Part shown: positions 54,013-62,511 of the stretch, in pieces
How positions within the stretch are numbered: the stretch's first letter is position 1
Layout of the letters: every line of letters begins with the position of its first letter
Origin: Rhodocyclaceae bacterium
GTDB taxonomy: Bacteria > Pseudomonadota > Gammaproteobacteria > Burkholderiales > Usitatibacteraceae
Direction: 5' to 3'
Length of the DNA: 64,000 nt
Assembly (NCBI GenBank): GCA_020247545.1
Contig: JADCIX010000040.1
Location: forward strand, 1-64,000
The notes under the pieces: model-generated
Seen by the model: the letters and a program-made list of their open reading frames with translations, nothing else
Told to the model about the DNA's origin: nothing
Databases searched by the model: none
Program-made: the position numbers and the translations under genes

Positions 54013-55140
54013 GTGAAGCGCAGCAACTCAACGCCTAAACCACCACAATCGTTGCCGCAAGCGCGGAAAAAAGCGACCGCGTCAGCGCGCAAATTACCAC
54101 CAGCGGGCGCTGATCAAAACGCCGTTCGGCCCCCGCATGTCACCTCCTATGACGTCGCGCTAAGGGCCGGCGTATCGCAATCAGCTGTATCGCGCTGCTT
54201 CAAACCCGGAGCCAGCGTGTCAGAGGCGATGCGCTTACGTGTGATGAAAGCTGCCGACGAATTGGCTTATACGCCAAACGCCATCGCCCGTAGCTTGATC
54301 ACTCGTCGCTCAAACTTAGTTGCGGTGCTAATTTCGAATCTGACCAATCTGTATTACCCGGAGGTCTTGTCCGAGCTCAGCCAGCAGTTCGCACGCCAAG
54401 GCCTGCGTGTGTTGCTGTTTACTCTGCCGCACGAAGGCGATGTAGATAAGATGGTCGCGCAAGTTTGGGAATACCAAGTTGACGGCGTCATTGCCGCCGC
54501 GCGCTTGAATCCAAAGCAAGTTGCGGAATTTGAACGCCGCCATATCCCTTTTGTATTGTTCAACCGAACGCTTCGCGAACGAACGGTGAACGCAGTTGTT
54601 TGCGACCAGATTGAGGGTGCCCGTATGCTCGTATCACGCTTGGCGGCGGCGGGACACAAACGTTTCGCGATTATCAGCGGCCCAAAGGATTCAGTGGTGG
54701 GGCAAGAGCGAACGCGCGGAACACGGGAAAAAATTGCTGAACTTGGTCTGGCTGAACCGTTGGTGGTGCAAGGCAATTACGATTACGAGAGTGGGGCGCG
54801 CGGGTTACGACAAATACTTCAACACCGCGGGCGGCACCCAGACGCCATCATCTGTGGCAACGACGTCATGGCAATTGGTTGCGTGGATACCGCCAGACAC
54901 GAGTTCGGCATCGACGTACCTTCTAAGCTGTCAGTGGCGGGCTTCGACGGCGTGGAGCCGTCGACATGGTTAAGTTATAACTTGACTACGCTGCGACAGC
55001 CGGTGCAGCAAATGGCGCAGGCGGCAGCCGAAATGGTGACATCGATCATTAACAACCCCTCGGCTGCGCCTGAAAAGCGAGTGTTTGCGGCTCAGTTTAT
55101 TGAGGGCGGCACCGCAAGGCTCGGCAAGATCACAGACTAA
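54013..55140 (+). CDS. LacI-family transcriptional regulator
   Basis: A 375-residue regulator. After a basic N-terminal tail of about 45 residues comes the LacI HTH (TSYDVALRAGVSQSAVSRCF) with the hinge-region NAIARSL, then a periplasmic-binding-protein-like effector domain (LVAVLISNLTNLYYPEVLSE; DAIICGNDVMAIG; SVAGFDGVEPSTWLSY). I use the GTG at 54013, which has GGAAG 8 nt upstream; the frame is open to a TTG at 53962. It leads the plus-strand catabolic genes with 12 nt to the next one and probably represses them until the sugar or acid effector binds. Confidence 0.88.
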   Translation: MKRSNSTPKPPQSLPQARKKATASARKLPPAGADQNAVRPPHVTSYDVALRAGVSQSAVSRCFKPGASVSEAMRLRVMKAADELAYTPNAIARSLITRRSNLVAVLISNLTNLYYPEVLSELSQQFARQGLRVLLFTLPHEGDVDKMVAQVWEYQVDGVIAAARLNPKQVAEFERRHIPFVLFNRTLRERTVNAVVCDQIEGARMLVSRLAAAGHKRFAIISGPKDSVVGQERTRGTREKIAELGLAEPLVVQGNYDYESGARGLRQILQHRGRHPDAIICGNDVMAIGCVDTARHEFGIDVPSKLSVAGFDGVEPSTWLSYNLTTLRQPVQQMAQAAAEMVTSIINNPSAAPEKRVFAAQFIEGGTARLGKITD

Positions 55141-55152
55141 CTGGAGATAAAT

Positions 55153-56295
55153 TTGAACCGAATATTGACGACGCACGTTGGCAGTCTCCCTCGTTCGGAG
55201 CGGGTCGCCGAACTCATTTTTGCCCACGAGCTGGGGAGCGGCTACGACCCAGCGGAATTCGATGCCACGATGGCAGATGCGGTCGGCACGGTGGTCAAAC
55301 GACAGGTACAGAGCGGCGTCGATCTGGTGAGCGACGGTGAACAATCGAAGATTAGTTACGCCACCTATATAAAAGACCGCATCACTGGATTCGACGGCGA
55401 CAGTCCGCGGCGAACACCAAAAGACTTGGAATTGTTTCCTTCGTTCATGAAGCGTCTCGCCTCTTCTGGTGGCACCCCTAGTTATCGTCGGCCGCGTTGC
55501 GTTGGTCCGATTGCTCCCAAAACGCTGGAACCGCTAGCGGCTGACATCAAGCACTTCCGCGCCGCGATCCAAGCCACACCGCCGACCGGAACCTTTATGA
55601 ACGCCGCCTCGCCAGGCGTCATCGCACTGTTCCAGCCGAACGAGTATTACCCGTCCCATCAGACGTATTTGGAAGCCTTGGCGGAGGCAATGCGTCCAGA
55701 GTATGAGGCGATCGTGGCCGCTGGATTGACGCTACAGCTCGACTGCCCGGACTTAGGTCTGGGCCGACACATGATGTTCAAAGATAAGACAGAGCAAGAA
55801 TACGTTGCACTTGCGCATCTACACGTGGAAGCCATGAATCACGCCCTGCGTAACATACCTGCCGAGAAGGCGCGAATGCACATTTGCTGGGGCAACTACG
55901 AGGGCCCACATCACTGCGATGCGCCGATGGACGTGGTGCTGCCGATTGCGCTGCGGGCAAAACCGCAGGCGTTGCTATTCGAGTCTGCCAATCCGCGCCA
56001 CGCACACGAGTGGACGGTGTTTCGTGACAGCAAAATTCCAGACGACAAAATTCTCGTACCCGGCGTACTTGACTCGGTGACCAACTTTATCGAGCACCCA
56101 TTGTTGGTGGCGGAACGGATTACGCGTTTTGCCGACATCGTTGGGCGGGATCGGGTCATTGCCGGAACAGATTGCGGGTTCTCGACCTTTGCCGGCTTTG
56201 GCAACGTTGACGCGGAGATCGTCTACGCCAAGTTAAGCGCGCTTGCTGAGGGTGCGGCAATCGCCAGCAAACGCTTGTGGGGGCAGGCGGCATGA
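55153..56295 (+). CDS. MetE C-terminal-domain-like zinc enzyme
   Basis: A 380-residue protein related to the catalytic half of cobalamin-independent methionine synthase. The zinc ligands are intact: His and Cys in MHICWGN, Glu in FESANPRH and Cys in GTDCGFS. THVGSLPR is the standard start of this family. The N-terminal folate half of MetE is missing, so it is probably not a methionine synthase; homologues of this size transfer methyl or other groups to thiols, or open epoxides. Starts at TTG with GGAG upstream, 12 nt after lacI, and overlaps the aldolase gene by ATGA. Confidence 0.8.
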   Translation: MNRILTTHVGSLPRSERVAELIFAHELGSGYDPAEFDATMADAVGTVVKRQVQSGVDLVSDGEQSKISYATYIKDRITGFDGDSPRRTPKDLELFPSFMKRLASSGGTPSYRRPRCVGPIAPKTLEPLAADIKHFRAAIQATPPTGTFMNAASPGVIALFQPNEYYPSHQTYLEALAEAMRPEYEAIVAAGLTLQLDCPDLGLGRHMMFKDKTEQEYVALAHLHVEAMNHALRNIPAEKARMHICWGNYEGPHHCDAPMDVVLPIALRAKPQALLFESANPRHAHEWTVFRDSKIPDDKILVPGVLDSVTNFIEHPLLVAERITRFADIVGRDRVIAGTDCGFSTFAGFGNVDAEIVYAKLSALAEGAAIASKRLWGQAA

Positions 56296-57068
56296 GCCGG
56301 ATAAGTCGAATCGAGTCGTTTCGTACACGTTTGCGGCAACGCGAGGCCATGATGGGGACGTTTCTCAAAACGCCCTCTTCGATCACCTGTGAGGTGTTGG
56401 GCTTGTCGCCGCTACATTGTGTTTGTATCGACGCGGAGCACGCGCCCTTCGGCCGACTCGAGCTTGACCAGTCTATCGCCGCACTGCGCGCGGCCGATAT
56501 GCCATCACTGGTCCGTATTCAGTCGAGCAACGCGGGAGAGATTCTTAGCGCGCTGGACTGTGGCGCCACCGGCGTGGTGTTACCGCATGTGGTCTCAGGT
56601 GAACAGGCGCGTGAACTCGTGCAGGTGTCGCACTACGGACCAGGTGGTCGAGGCTACGCGGGTTCCAGTCGTGCCGCGCGCTACACCAATAAACCGATGT
56701 CCGAGCATATCGCACATAGCGCGGCAACGACGACGCTGGTGGCGCAAATCGAAGACGCCGAGGCACTCGGCAATCTAGATGCGATTGCTTCGGTAGACGG
56801 GCTCGATTGTTTGTTCATCGGTCGCATGGATCTCACCGTTTCACTACGTGCCGCAAGTCCACTGGATCGTGTCGTCATAGACGCCGTCGAGCAGATTTGC
56901 GCAGCCGGGCAGCGTCACCGTAAAACCGTAGGTATGTTTTTTCCGCCAGCTGAGGACTGCGCACGCTGGCAGAAAGTGGGCGCCACGTTCTTTATGTTGG
57001 CCTCAGATCAGCAATTTATTCTCGATGGTGCACGCACACTCGCAAGCAAACTTGCGCCGCCAGCGTAA
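56292..57068 (+). CDS. HpcH/HpaI-type class II aldolase/citrate lyase family
   Basis: A 258-residue metal-dependent aldolase that would cleave a 2-keto-3-deoxy or 4-hydroxy-2-keto acid to pyruvate and an aldehyde. The TIM-barrel marks are present: IDAEHAP, the Arg in SLVRIQ, GVVLPHV, and metal-binding Glu and Asp in AQIEDAEAL and IGRMDLTVSL. Start ATG overlaps the stop of the MetE-like gene. It ends the LacI transcript before the minus-strand SnoaL gene. Confidence 0.88.
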   Translation: MSRISRIESFRTRLRQREAMMGTFLKTPSSITCEVLGLSPLHCVCIDAEHAPFGRLELDQSIAALRAADMPSLVRIQSSNAGEILSALDCGATGVVLPHVVSGEQARELVQVSHYGPGGRGYAGSSRAARYTNKPMSEHIAHSAATTTLVAQIEDAEALGNLDAIASVDGLDCLFIGRMDLTVSLRAASPLDRVVIDAVEQICAAGQRHRKTVGMFFPPAEDCARWQKVGATFFMLASDQQFILDGARTLASKLAPPA

Positions 57069-57157
57069 CTGCTACAGGTTATAAAACTCTTTGCTGGGCG
57101 GGTGTTTCCAAGCAAACTCGACCGAAAAAGCCCGCCAGCCGGACACTTCGTCTATAA

Positions 57158-58177
57158 CTATGTGTTCGGCGAGCCACCCAGAACTTGCATCCATAACGCA
57201 ATTTCGTCGATCAGCACCCACTCGCGCAGCACACGCCCGCGCCAGAATTCGACATGATTGATACCCATGATCTCGACGCGATTGCCAGTTGCTGCTCCAA
57301 ACGATGCGTCGGCGCCGCCTCCAGTGTGTTTTGTCGTTGCTCGCCAGCGTATCGCCACTCGATCGGCGCGGCCACCGCCACGTTGCGCCGCTAGATGCTC
57401 AACCGCAAAATTTTCTACGCTGAAAGTCGTAAACAACGTCTGCCAGTATTGGCCCACCTCGGCATGGCCATAACGCGTCGAGCCGCCTGGTCCAAGATGA
57501 TGCACCGCATCGTCGTAGGTTCGTGAGACAAGTGCGTGGTCGGGCGCACCTCCGGTACCCGTGGCACTAGCGCCCAAGAATGCGGAATAACCCAAGGCTA
57601 CTGGATCTTGGCTCAAGTGTGAAACATAGCCCGCGAGCGGTGGCGGCGCGATGGATTTTGTCCAGCCGCCGCTGTCATCTAACCAACGCTTTGCCAGCTG
57701 CCTCGGCGCAATCCCAATTTGGATCGCAATGGCCGATTGATCACGTATCAGCCATTCGTGCACGATGCGATTGTCTTTACACACGCAGTCTGCAATCGTG
57801 CGTACGTGGATGGGTTTGCCAGTTGCACGACCGAAGTTACCATCGCCCAGATGGGTCATGGTCGAGATGATGCGATGCGAACTCAGGAACCCTCCCGTTG
57901 ATTCGCCGGATTGAATGATGTCTTCAGCGAGCAAGCGACGATCAGGAAACTGTTTCAGCGTGGCCTCAGTGCTGTTGATGACGCTATCGACACTCGTCGA
58001 TACCGATGAAGGTGTTTCCACCGGGCATGGATCGCTGTAGTAGCGGCGAATGTCACCGATACGCCGTCCTTCCCAAATACGCTCGGTAATGACGCGGATG
58101 TAGTGATCGAGGTCGCGAAATTCAGCGTCAAAGCCCGCCATCGCCTCGTTCCCGTTGTGTTGTTTGTCGATCGTCAT
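57158..58177 (-). CDS. Second tandem SnoaL-like protein
   Basis: A 339-residue protein again with two NTF2-like halves: both carry a W-LIRDQSAI / WVLIDEIALW type end. It differs from the one at 49830 but has the same architecture. It is transcribed opposite to its neighbours, with its start facing the histidinol-dehydrogenase-like gene across 363 nt that contain the second operator candidate. The function is unknown; it is likely in the same pathway. Confidence 0.7.
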   Translation of the reverse strand: MTIDKQHNGNEAMAGFDAEFRDLDHYIRVITERIWEGRRIGDIRRYYSDPCPVETPSSVSTSVDSVINSTEATLKQFPDRRLLAEDIIQSGESTGGFLSSHRIISTMTHLGDGNFGRATGKPIHVRTIADCVCKDNRIVHEWLIRDQSAIAIQIGIAPRQLAKRWLDDSGGWTKSIAPPPLAGYVSHLSQDPVALGYSAFLGASATGTGGAPDHALVSRTYDDAVHHLGPGGSTRYGHAEVGQYWQTLFTTFSVENFAVEHLAAQRGGGRADRVAIRWRATTKHTGGGADASFGAATGNRVEIMGINHVEFWRGRVLREWVLIDEIALWMQVLGGSPNT

Positions 58178-58540
58178 GAGCTAGTTAGTCCTTTGGAGTC
58201 GCGTCGCGCTTGTTTGGCGCCTATTTGCGCAAGAGAGTGCAAGATGGCTAACAAATGATGGGAATCAGGATACGAGGATACCGCTGGTGGGGTGAATGGA
58301 TGGTATTGCATCACCCGCCGACAAAAGCGCATCAATGTAAGACTATATTCAATACTGCGTATTCAAGCTATAACGCTTTTTTAACCTTAGAAAAAAACAC
58401 AAAATTCTCGCCCACTACGGCGGTCAATCCGATAATTGTTTGCATTCGCAGTACAAATTAAGTCAAAATGGCAGCGAGGCTTATCGTTTATTTGTCTGGC
58501 TGCTTTATCTGTCTGGCAATTTCTGAAACCGAGAACGCGA
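58178..58540. promoter_or_regulatory. Divergent control region of the SnoaL-like and HisD-like genes
   Basis: 363 nt without a supported gene. It contains the operator-like site at 58439-58452, 89 nt before the HisD-like ATG, and an AT-rich tract (58330-58410). Confidence 0.55.
58439..58452. promoter_or_regulatory. LacI-type operator candidate, copy 2
   Basis: TTTGCATTCGCAGT, identical in sequence and orientation to 53789-53802. It lies between two divergent genes of the same cluster. Confidence 0.55.
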
Positions 58541-59836
58541 ATGATCCAAATTCTTAAGCATGGCAAAACAGTGACACAAAAGGCAGAAATCGATGCGGGT
58601 GTTCGCGCCACAGTAGAGGCGATTCTGGCCGATATCGATACACGCGGCGATGCCGCAGTCCGTGAGTATTCGGCCAAGTTCGACAAATGGTCCCCGCCAT
58701 CGTTGCGGCTGACTCCTGGCGAGATCGAAGATTGTATTAACAGCCTACCCAAACAAGCAATTGATGACATCAAGTTTGCCCAAGCGCAGATCAAACGATT
58801 TGCGCAGGTGCAGATGTTGTCCATGCGTGATGTGGAAGTTGAAACTTTGCCGGGGGTCATCCTCGGCCACAAGAATATCCCGATGCGATCTGTCGGCTGT
58901 TACGTGCCAGGTGGAAAGTATCCCCTGCTCGCTTCGGCCCACATGGGTGTGTTGACGGCCAAGGTGGCTGGTGTAAAGCGTGTCATTGCCTGCGCCCCAC
59001 CCTATGAAGGTAAACCCGCCGCCGCCATCGTCGCAGCAATGGCGCTGGCTGGAGCGGATGAGATTTATGTTGTCGGCGGCGTGCAGGCGGTGGCGATGAT
59101 GGCACTGGGCACCGAGAACGTGGCTCCAGTGGATATGTTGGTAGGCCCCGGCAATGCCTACGTGGCAGAGGCAAAACGCCAGCTGTACGGACGTGTGGGT
59201 ATCGATTTGTTTGCCGGACCAACAGAAACCATGGTCATCTGCGACGACACCGTCGATGCGGAATTGGTCGCGGTCGATCTGCTTGGTCAAGCCGAACACG
59301 GACCGAACTCACCAGCCGTCTGCATTACCACCAGCAATAAAATTGCCTCCGAATTGCCAGCGCAAATCGAAAGCGTACTCAAACGTCTTGCGACCCGCGA
59401 TGTTGCCAGCGTCGCGTGGCGCGATTACGGCCAGATTATCTTGTGTGAAACGGATCAAGAGATGCTCGAAGAAGCCGAACGGATTTGTTCAGAGCACGTA
59501 CAGGTGATGACCAAGAATCCCGATTGGTTCCTCGAACGTATGAGCAACTACGGCGCGCTCTTTCTTGGCCATCGCACCAATGTTTCTTACGGCGATAAAG
59601 TGATCGGCACCAACCACACACTGCCAACGAATCGCGCTGGCCGGTACACCGGCGGCCTGTGGGTAGGCAAGTTCATCAAAACCCATACCTATCAACGCGT
59701 TTTAACCGATGAGGCCTCAGTGATGGTCGGTGAGTACTGCTCCAGGCTCTGTGCACTGGAACATTTTGCGGGCCACCAAGAGCAAGCTGATATCCGTGTT
59801 CGTCGTCTTTCGCCCGGCGCCGATACTTATGCCTGA
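58541..59836 (+). CDS. Histidinol-dehydrogenase-like NAD-dependent oxidoreductase
   Basis: A 431-residue member of the histidinol dehydrogenase family: [25 protein letters not shown], the signature [10 protein letters not shown] and the catalytic region [11 protein letters not shown]. No other histidine gene is present, and the company of aldolase, SDR and transporters indicates a catabolic paralogue oxidising a primary alcohol to the acid in two steps, as the sulfopropanediol dehydrogenase HpsN does. I use the ATG at 58541, where similarity starts. It overlaps the next SDR by 8 nt. Confidence 0.85.
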   Translation: MIQILKHGKTVTQKAEIDAGVRATVEAILADIDTRGDAAVREYSAKFDKWSPPSLRLTPGEIEDCINSLPKQAIDDIKFAQAQIKRFAQVQMLSMRDVEVETLPGVILGHKNIPMRSVGCYVPGGKYPLLASAHMGVLTAKVAGVKRVIACAPPYEGKPAAAIVAAMALAGADEIYVVGGVQAVAMMALGTENVAPVDMLVGPGNAYVAEAKRQLYGRVGIDLFAGPTETMVICDDTVDAELVAVDLLGQAEHGPNSPAVCITTSNKIASELPAQIESVLKRLATRDVASVAWRDYGQIILCETDQEMLEEAERICSEHVQVMTKNPDWFLERMSNYGALFLGHRTNVSYGDKVIGTNHTLPTNRAGRYTGGLWVGKFIKTHTYQRVLTDEASVMVGEYCSRLCALEHFAGHQEQADIRVRRLSPGADTYA

Positions 59837-60605
59837 ACTAACGCCGAATGCGCGGGGCAAACTTGCGGGTAAGGTGGCGCTGGTGACTGGCGGCGCAGGT
59901 GGCTTGGGGTCGGCTATTTGTCTGGCATTGGCCAACGAAGGGGCCAGCGTGGTGATTGGGTATCATCGTTCGCACGCTGCTGCAAAGACGCTCGCCGCGA
60001 ATTTGCCAACGGAAGGGGCGACACACATTGCCTTAGCCTCGCCGGTGACCGACAGCGCGGCCCTGATCACACTCGCCGACGAGATAGATCGTCGCTATGG
60101 ACGATTAGACATGCTTGTTAACTGTGCTGGCACTACACGCTTTGTGCCGCACCCCGAGCTAGACCAGCTAGATGACCAACTCATTGACGACATTTTGGCG
60201 ACCAATATCCGTGGCCCGATTGCGATGGTGCGCGCGATGAAGACACTGCTGCAGCGCCATGCGGATGGTCTCGTCGTCAACATTTCCTCAATCGCAGCGA
60301 AATCTGCAATGGGCAGCAATATTGCCTACTGCGCGTCCAAAGCCGCGCTGGATAACCTCACCAAGTCGCTCGCGCGTGCGCTGGCGCCACGCATTCGTGT
60401 CGTCTCGGTTTCACCGGGCCTGGTCGACACCGAATTCGTGAAACGCATGGATGAACGCTGGCGCGGCGAACAGGTCACACGCACCCCCTTACATCGGCTC
60501 TGTACTCCTACCGAAGTGGCACAGGCCGTCATTGCTTGTGCCACGCATTTCACATTTTCCACCGGTAGCGTATTTGCGGTTGATGGTGGGAGGGCCTTGA
60601 CATGA
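59829..60605 (+). CDS. Short-chain dehydrogenase/reductase
   Basis: A 258-residue SDR with [15 protein letters not shown], a Ser in NISSIAAKS, the Tyr-Lys pair in YCASKAA, and SPGLVDTEF. The ATG at 59829 lies within the end of the HisD-like gene; upstream in-frame codons belong to that gene. Together the two may oxidise a polyol-like substrate in sequence. Overlaps the bicupin gene by ATGA. Confidence 0.85.
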   Translation: MPELTPNARGKLAGKVALVTGGAGGLGSAICLALANEGASVVIGYHRSHAAAKTLAANLPTEGATHIALASPVTDSAALITLADEIDRRYGRLDMLVNCAGTTRFVPHPELDQLDDQLIDDILATNIRGPIAMVRAMKTLLQRHADGLVVNISSIAAKSAMGSNIAYCASKAALDNLTKSLARALAPRIRVVSVSPGLVDTEFVKRMDERWRGEQVTRTPLHRLCTPTEVAQAVIACATHFTFSTGSVFAVDGGRALT

Positions 60606-61633
60606 ACGCGACGCCGTTGTTATCGACTCGGCTGGCAGAGCGGCTGGTGCGTTACGCTGAGCTAATTCCGTGCACCAACGCCTTTATTGATGCCCGCAGC
60701 CCCGGCAGCGATCAGAAGGAAAACTTCACCATCATCGGCCCCGGGGTGGCAGAAAACCCGCAGCAACACGTACATATCCGTGAGCCACATGGTTTTAACA
60801 TCGGCGCGGCACGACAACCGCCGGGTTGCACCAACTCGCTGCACAGCCACGACAGTGCGGAGGTGTTCATCATCCACACGGGCACATGGCGATTTTTTTG
60901 GGGTGAACACGGCGACGCGGGTGAAGTTGTTTTGCAGCCGGGCGACACCATCTCGATACCGATTCATGTCTTTCGCGGGTTTGAGAACGTCGGCGACGAT
61001 ATCGGCTTTATGTTTGCGGTTCTCGGTGGCGACGACCCTGGTCGCGTGCATTGGGCACCACATGTGATCGAAAAGGCGCGCGGCCATGGCTTGGTGCTGC
61101 TAGAAAGCGGGCGCTTGGTTGACACCACACTAGGCGAGAGTATTCCTGTTAACGACGTGGCGGTGCGCCCTTCTCGCGCCGATGAGATTGCATATATCCG
61201 GGTTCCCACGGCGGCAGAAATGTTTGCCAACGTCGCCCGCGGTACCGATCTGGTTACCGACCACACCTCGCCGCTGAACGCCGAGGGCGTCGAAGATGCA
61301 GCAGTGATTGTTGCCGATGCCCACAACACGGCACCCATTACCAGTAAGCATGGATTCACCGTTCGACGCCTGACCTTAAAGGCTGGAGCGCGTAGCGCCG
61401 CATATTCAGTTAACGCGAGCGAAGTATTATTAGTCCATCGTGGTCGCCTCGATTGGCACGTAATGAATGCCGACACCTTGGGTATGGGTAACGAAGCATG
61501 TGTTGCGCTCGCGGCCGGCGACACCTTCAGCGCACCCGCCAATACAGCAAGATGGTTAGAGGCAAGTCACGACGCTGAAGTTTTTGTAGTGCGTCCACAC
61601 ACGGCAGCGGTAGCCGCCGCTGTGTTGGCCTGA
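60602..61633 (+). CDS. Bicupin protein, possible dioxygenase or isomerase
   Basis: A 343-residue protein with two cupin domains. The N-terminal one (about 60-150) keeps the metal residues: NSLHSHDSAEVFIIHTG (two His and a Glu) and the second-motif His in PIHVFRGFEN. The C-terminal one (about 230-335) has lost the histidines (SAAYSVNASEVLLVHRG), so it is probably structural. This asymmetry is seen in gentisate-type dioxygenases and other bicupins; the substrate is unknown. Confidence 0.8.
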   Translation: MNATPLLSTRLAERLVRYAELIPCTNAFIDARSPGSDQKENFTIIGPGVAENPQQHVHIREPHGFNIGAARQPPGCTNSLHSHDSAEVFIIHTGTWRFFWGEHGDAGEVVLQPGDTISIPIHVFRGFENVGDDIGFMFAVLGGDDPGRVHWAPHVIEKARGHGLVLLESGRLVDTTLGESIPVNDVAVRPSRADEIAYIRVPTAAEMFANVARGTDLVTDHTSPLNAEGVEDAAVIVADAHNTAPITSKHGFTVRRLTLKAGARSAAYSVNASEVLLVHRGRLDWHVMNADTLGMGNEACVALAAGDTFSAPANTARWLEASHDAEVFVVRPHTAAVAAAVLA

Positions 61634-61642
61634 ACGCGTCCG

Positions 61643-62398
61643 ATGAATGTGGCAACACCGACGCTGGTCTTGCTTCCTGGCACCTTGTGCGACTTACGCG
61701 TCTGGCAGCCCGTCGCCGAGCGACTTGATCCGCAATGGCGGACGCAATTTGTCGATTTTGGCGCACTAGATCGTGTGGCGGAGATGGCCGCGCGCGCGTT
61801 ATCAGCCGCCAGCGGGTTGTTGATTCCGGTTGGTGTCTCGATGGGCGGCATCGTGGCCCTTGAGATGTGGCGATTAGCGCCGGAGCGTATCGCTGCATTA
61901 GCGTTGTTTGACACCAATCCCGGCGCTGATACCGAGGCCAGACGTCGCGCCCGTGAACACCAGCTCGACCAAGCGCACCTTGCCGGCCCCAACGGCCTAC
62001 AGACCTTGGTGCGATCCCACTTATTGCCCAGCTACTTCCCACGCGCAGTGTCGCCAGTTGTCGAAACGACCGTGTTGGCCATGGCGGCGGATGCCGGCCT
62101 CACAACATTTGTAAAGCAGTCTGCAGCGCTAGCGTCGCGAATCGACTATTGGCCGCTGCTCTCGTGTATTAAGAAACCAGTGCTCGTTGCGTGTGGAGAA
62201 TTCGACCTGTTGTGCCCACCAGCGCAACATAGACAGATGGCCGCACAGCTGTCGCAAGCGCAGTTTCGGTTAATCGGTGGGGCCGGACATCTCGCGCCGC
62301 TCGAACAACCATCACAGACAGCGGCGATTCTCCGAGAGTGGATCGCCCGTATCGGCGGGCGTTTTCAGGCACAAGCGGCTGAAGATGCCCGCGTATAA
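61643..62398 (+). CDS. Alpha/beta hydrolase
   Basis: A 251-residue esterase/lactonase-type hydrolase: LLPGTLCDLRVW carries the oxyanion region, the nucleophile is in GVSMGG, Asp in GEFDLLCPP and His in GAGHLAPLEQP. The last 14 residues (GGRFQAQAAEDARV) are encoded by a dispersed stem-loop repeat, so the original stop was probably lost or moved. In the cluster it may open a lactone or free an acid. Confidence 0.85.
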   Translation: MNVATPTLVLLPGTLCDLRVWQPVAERLDPQWRTQFVDFGALDRVAEMAARALSAASGLLIPVGVSMGGIVALEMWRLAPERIAALALFDTNPGADTEARRRAREHQLDQAHLAGPNGLQTLVRSHLLPSYFPRAVSPVVETTVLAMAADAGLTTFVKQSAALASRIDYWPLLSCIKKPVLVACGEFDLLCPPAQHRQMAAQLSQAQFRLIGGAGHLAPLEQPSQTAAILREWIARIGGRFQAQAAEDARV

Positions 62399-62406
62399 AG
62401 GACTTT
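62355..62406 (+). repeat. GACTTT-tailed stem-loop element, copy C, within a coding end
   Basis: GCGGGCGTTTTCAG (62355) pairs with CTGAAGATGCCCGC (62379), 12 of 14 with the other two as G-U in RNA, loop 10 nt, then GTATAAAGGACTTT. The hydrolase stop codon TAA (62396) is inside it. Confidence 0.75.
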
Positions 62407-62511
62407 TGCTTCTGAACGAGCACAATGCGCGACAGACGTGCCAGTGGTCTATGGCCGAGCTGGAAGTTGGTCACCAGCGGTGACCGTGCGCTCACCGAGG
62501 GGTTAGCCAAT

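Noticed and set aside
55153-56295. Methionine synthase MetE
   Set aside because: Only the catalytic half is present and it lies in a catabolic cluster with no methionine genes; the zinc site alone does not prove that reaction.
58541-59836. hisD of histidine biosynthesis
   Set aside because: No other his gene is nearby, and the neighbours are catabolic and transport genes; a catabolic paralogue fits better.
62425-62511. Upstream in-frame start of the sodium symporter
   Set aside because: It would add a polar, non-conserved tail and lacks a ribosome site, whereas 62512 has GAGGGG at good spacing.
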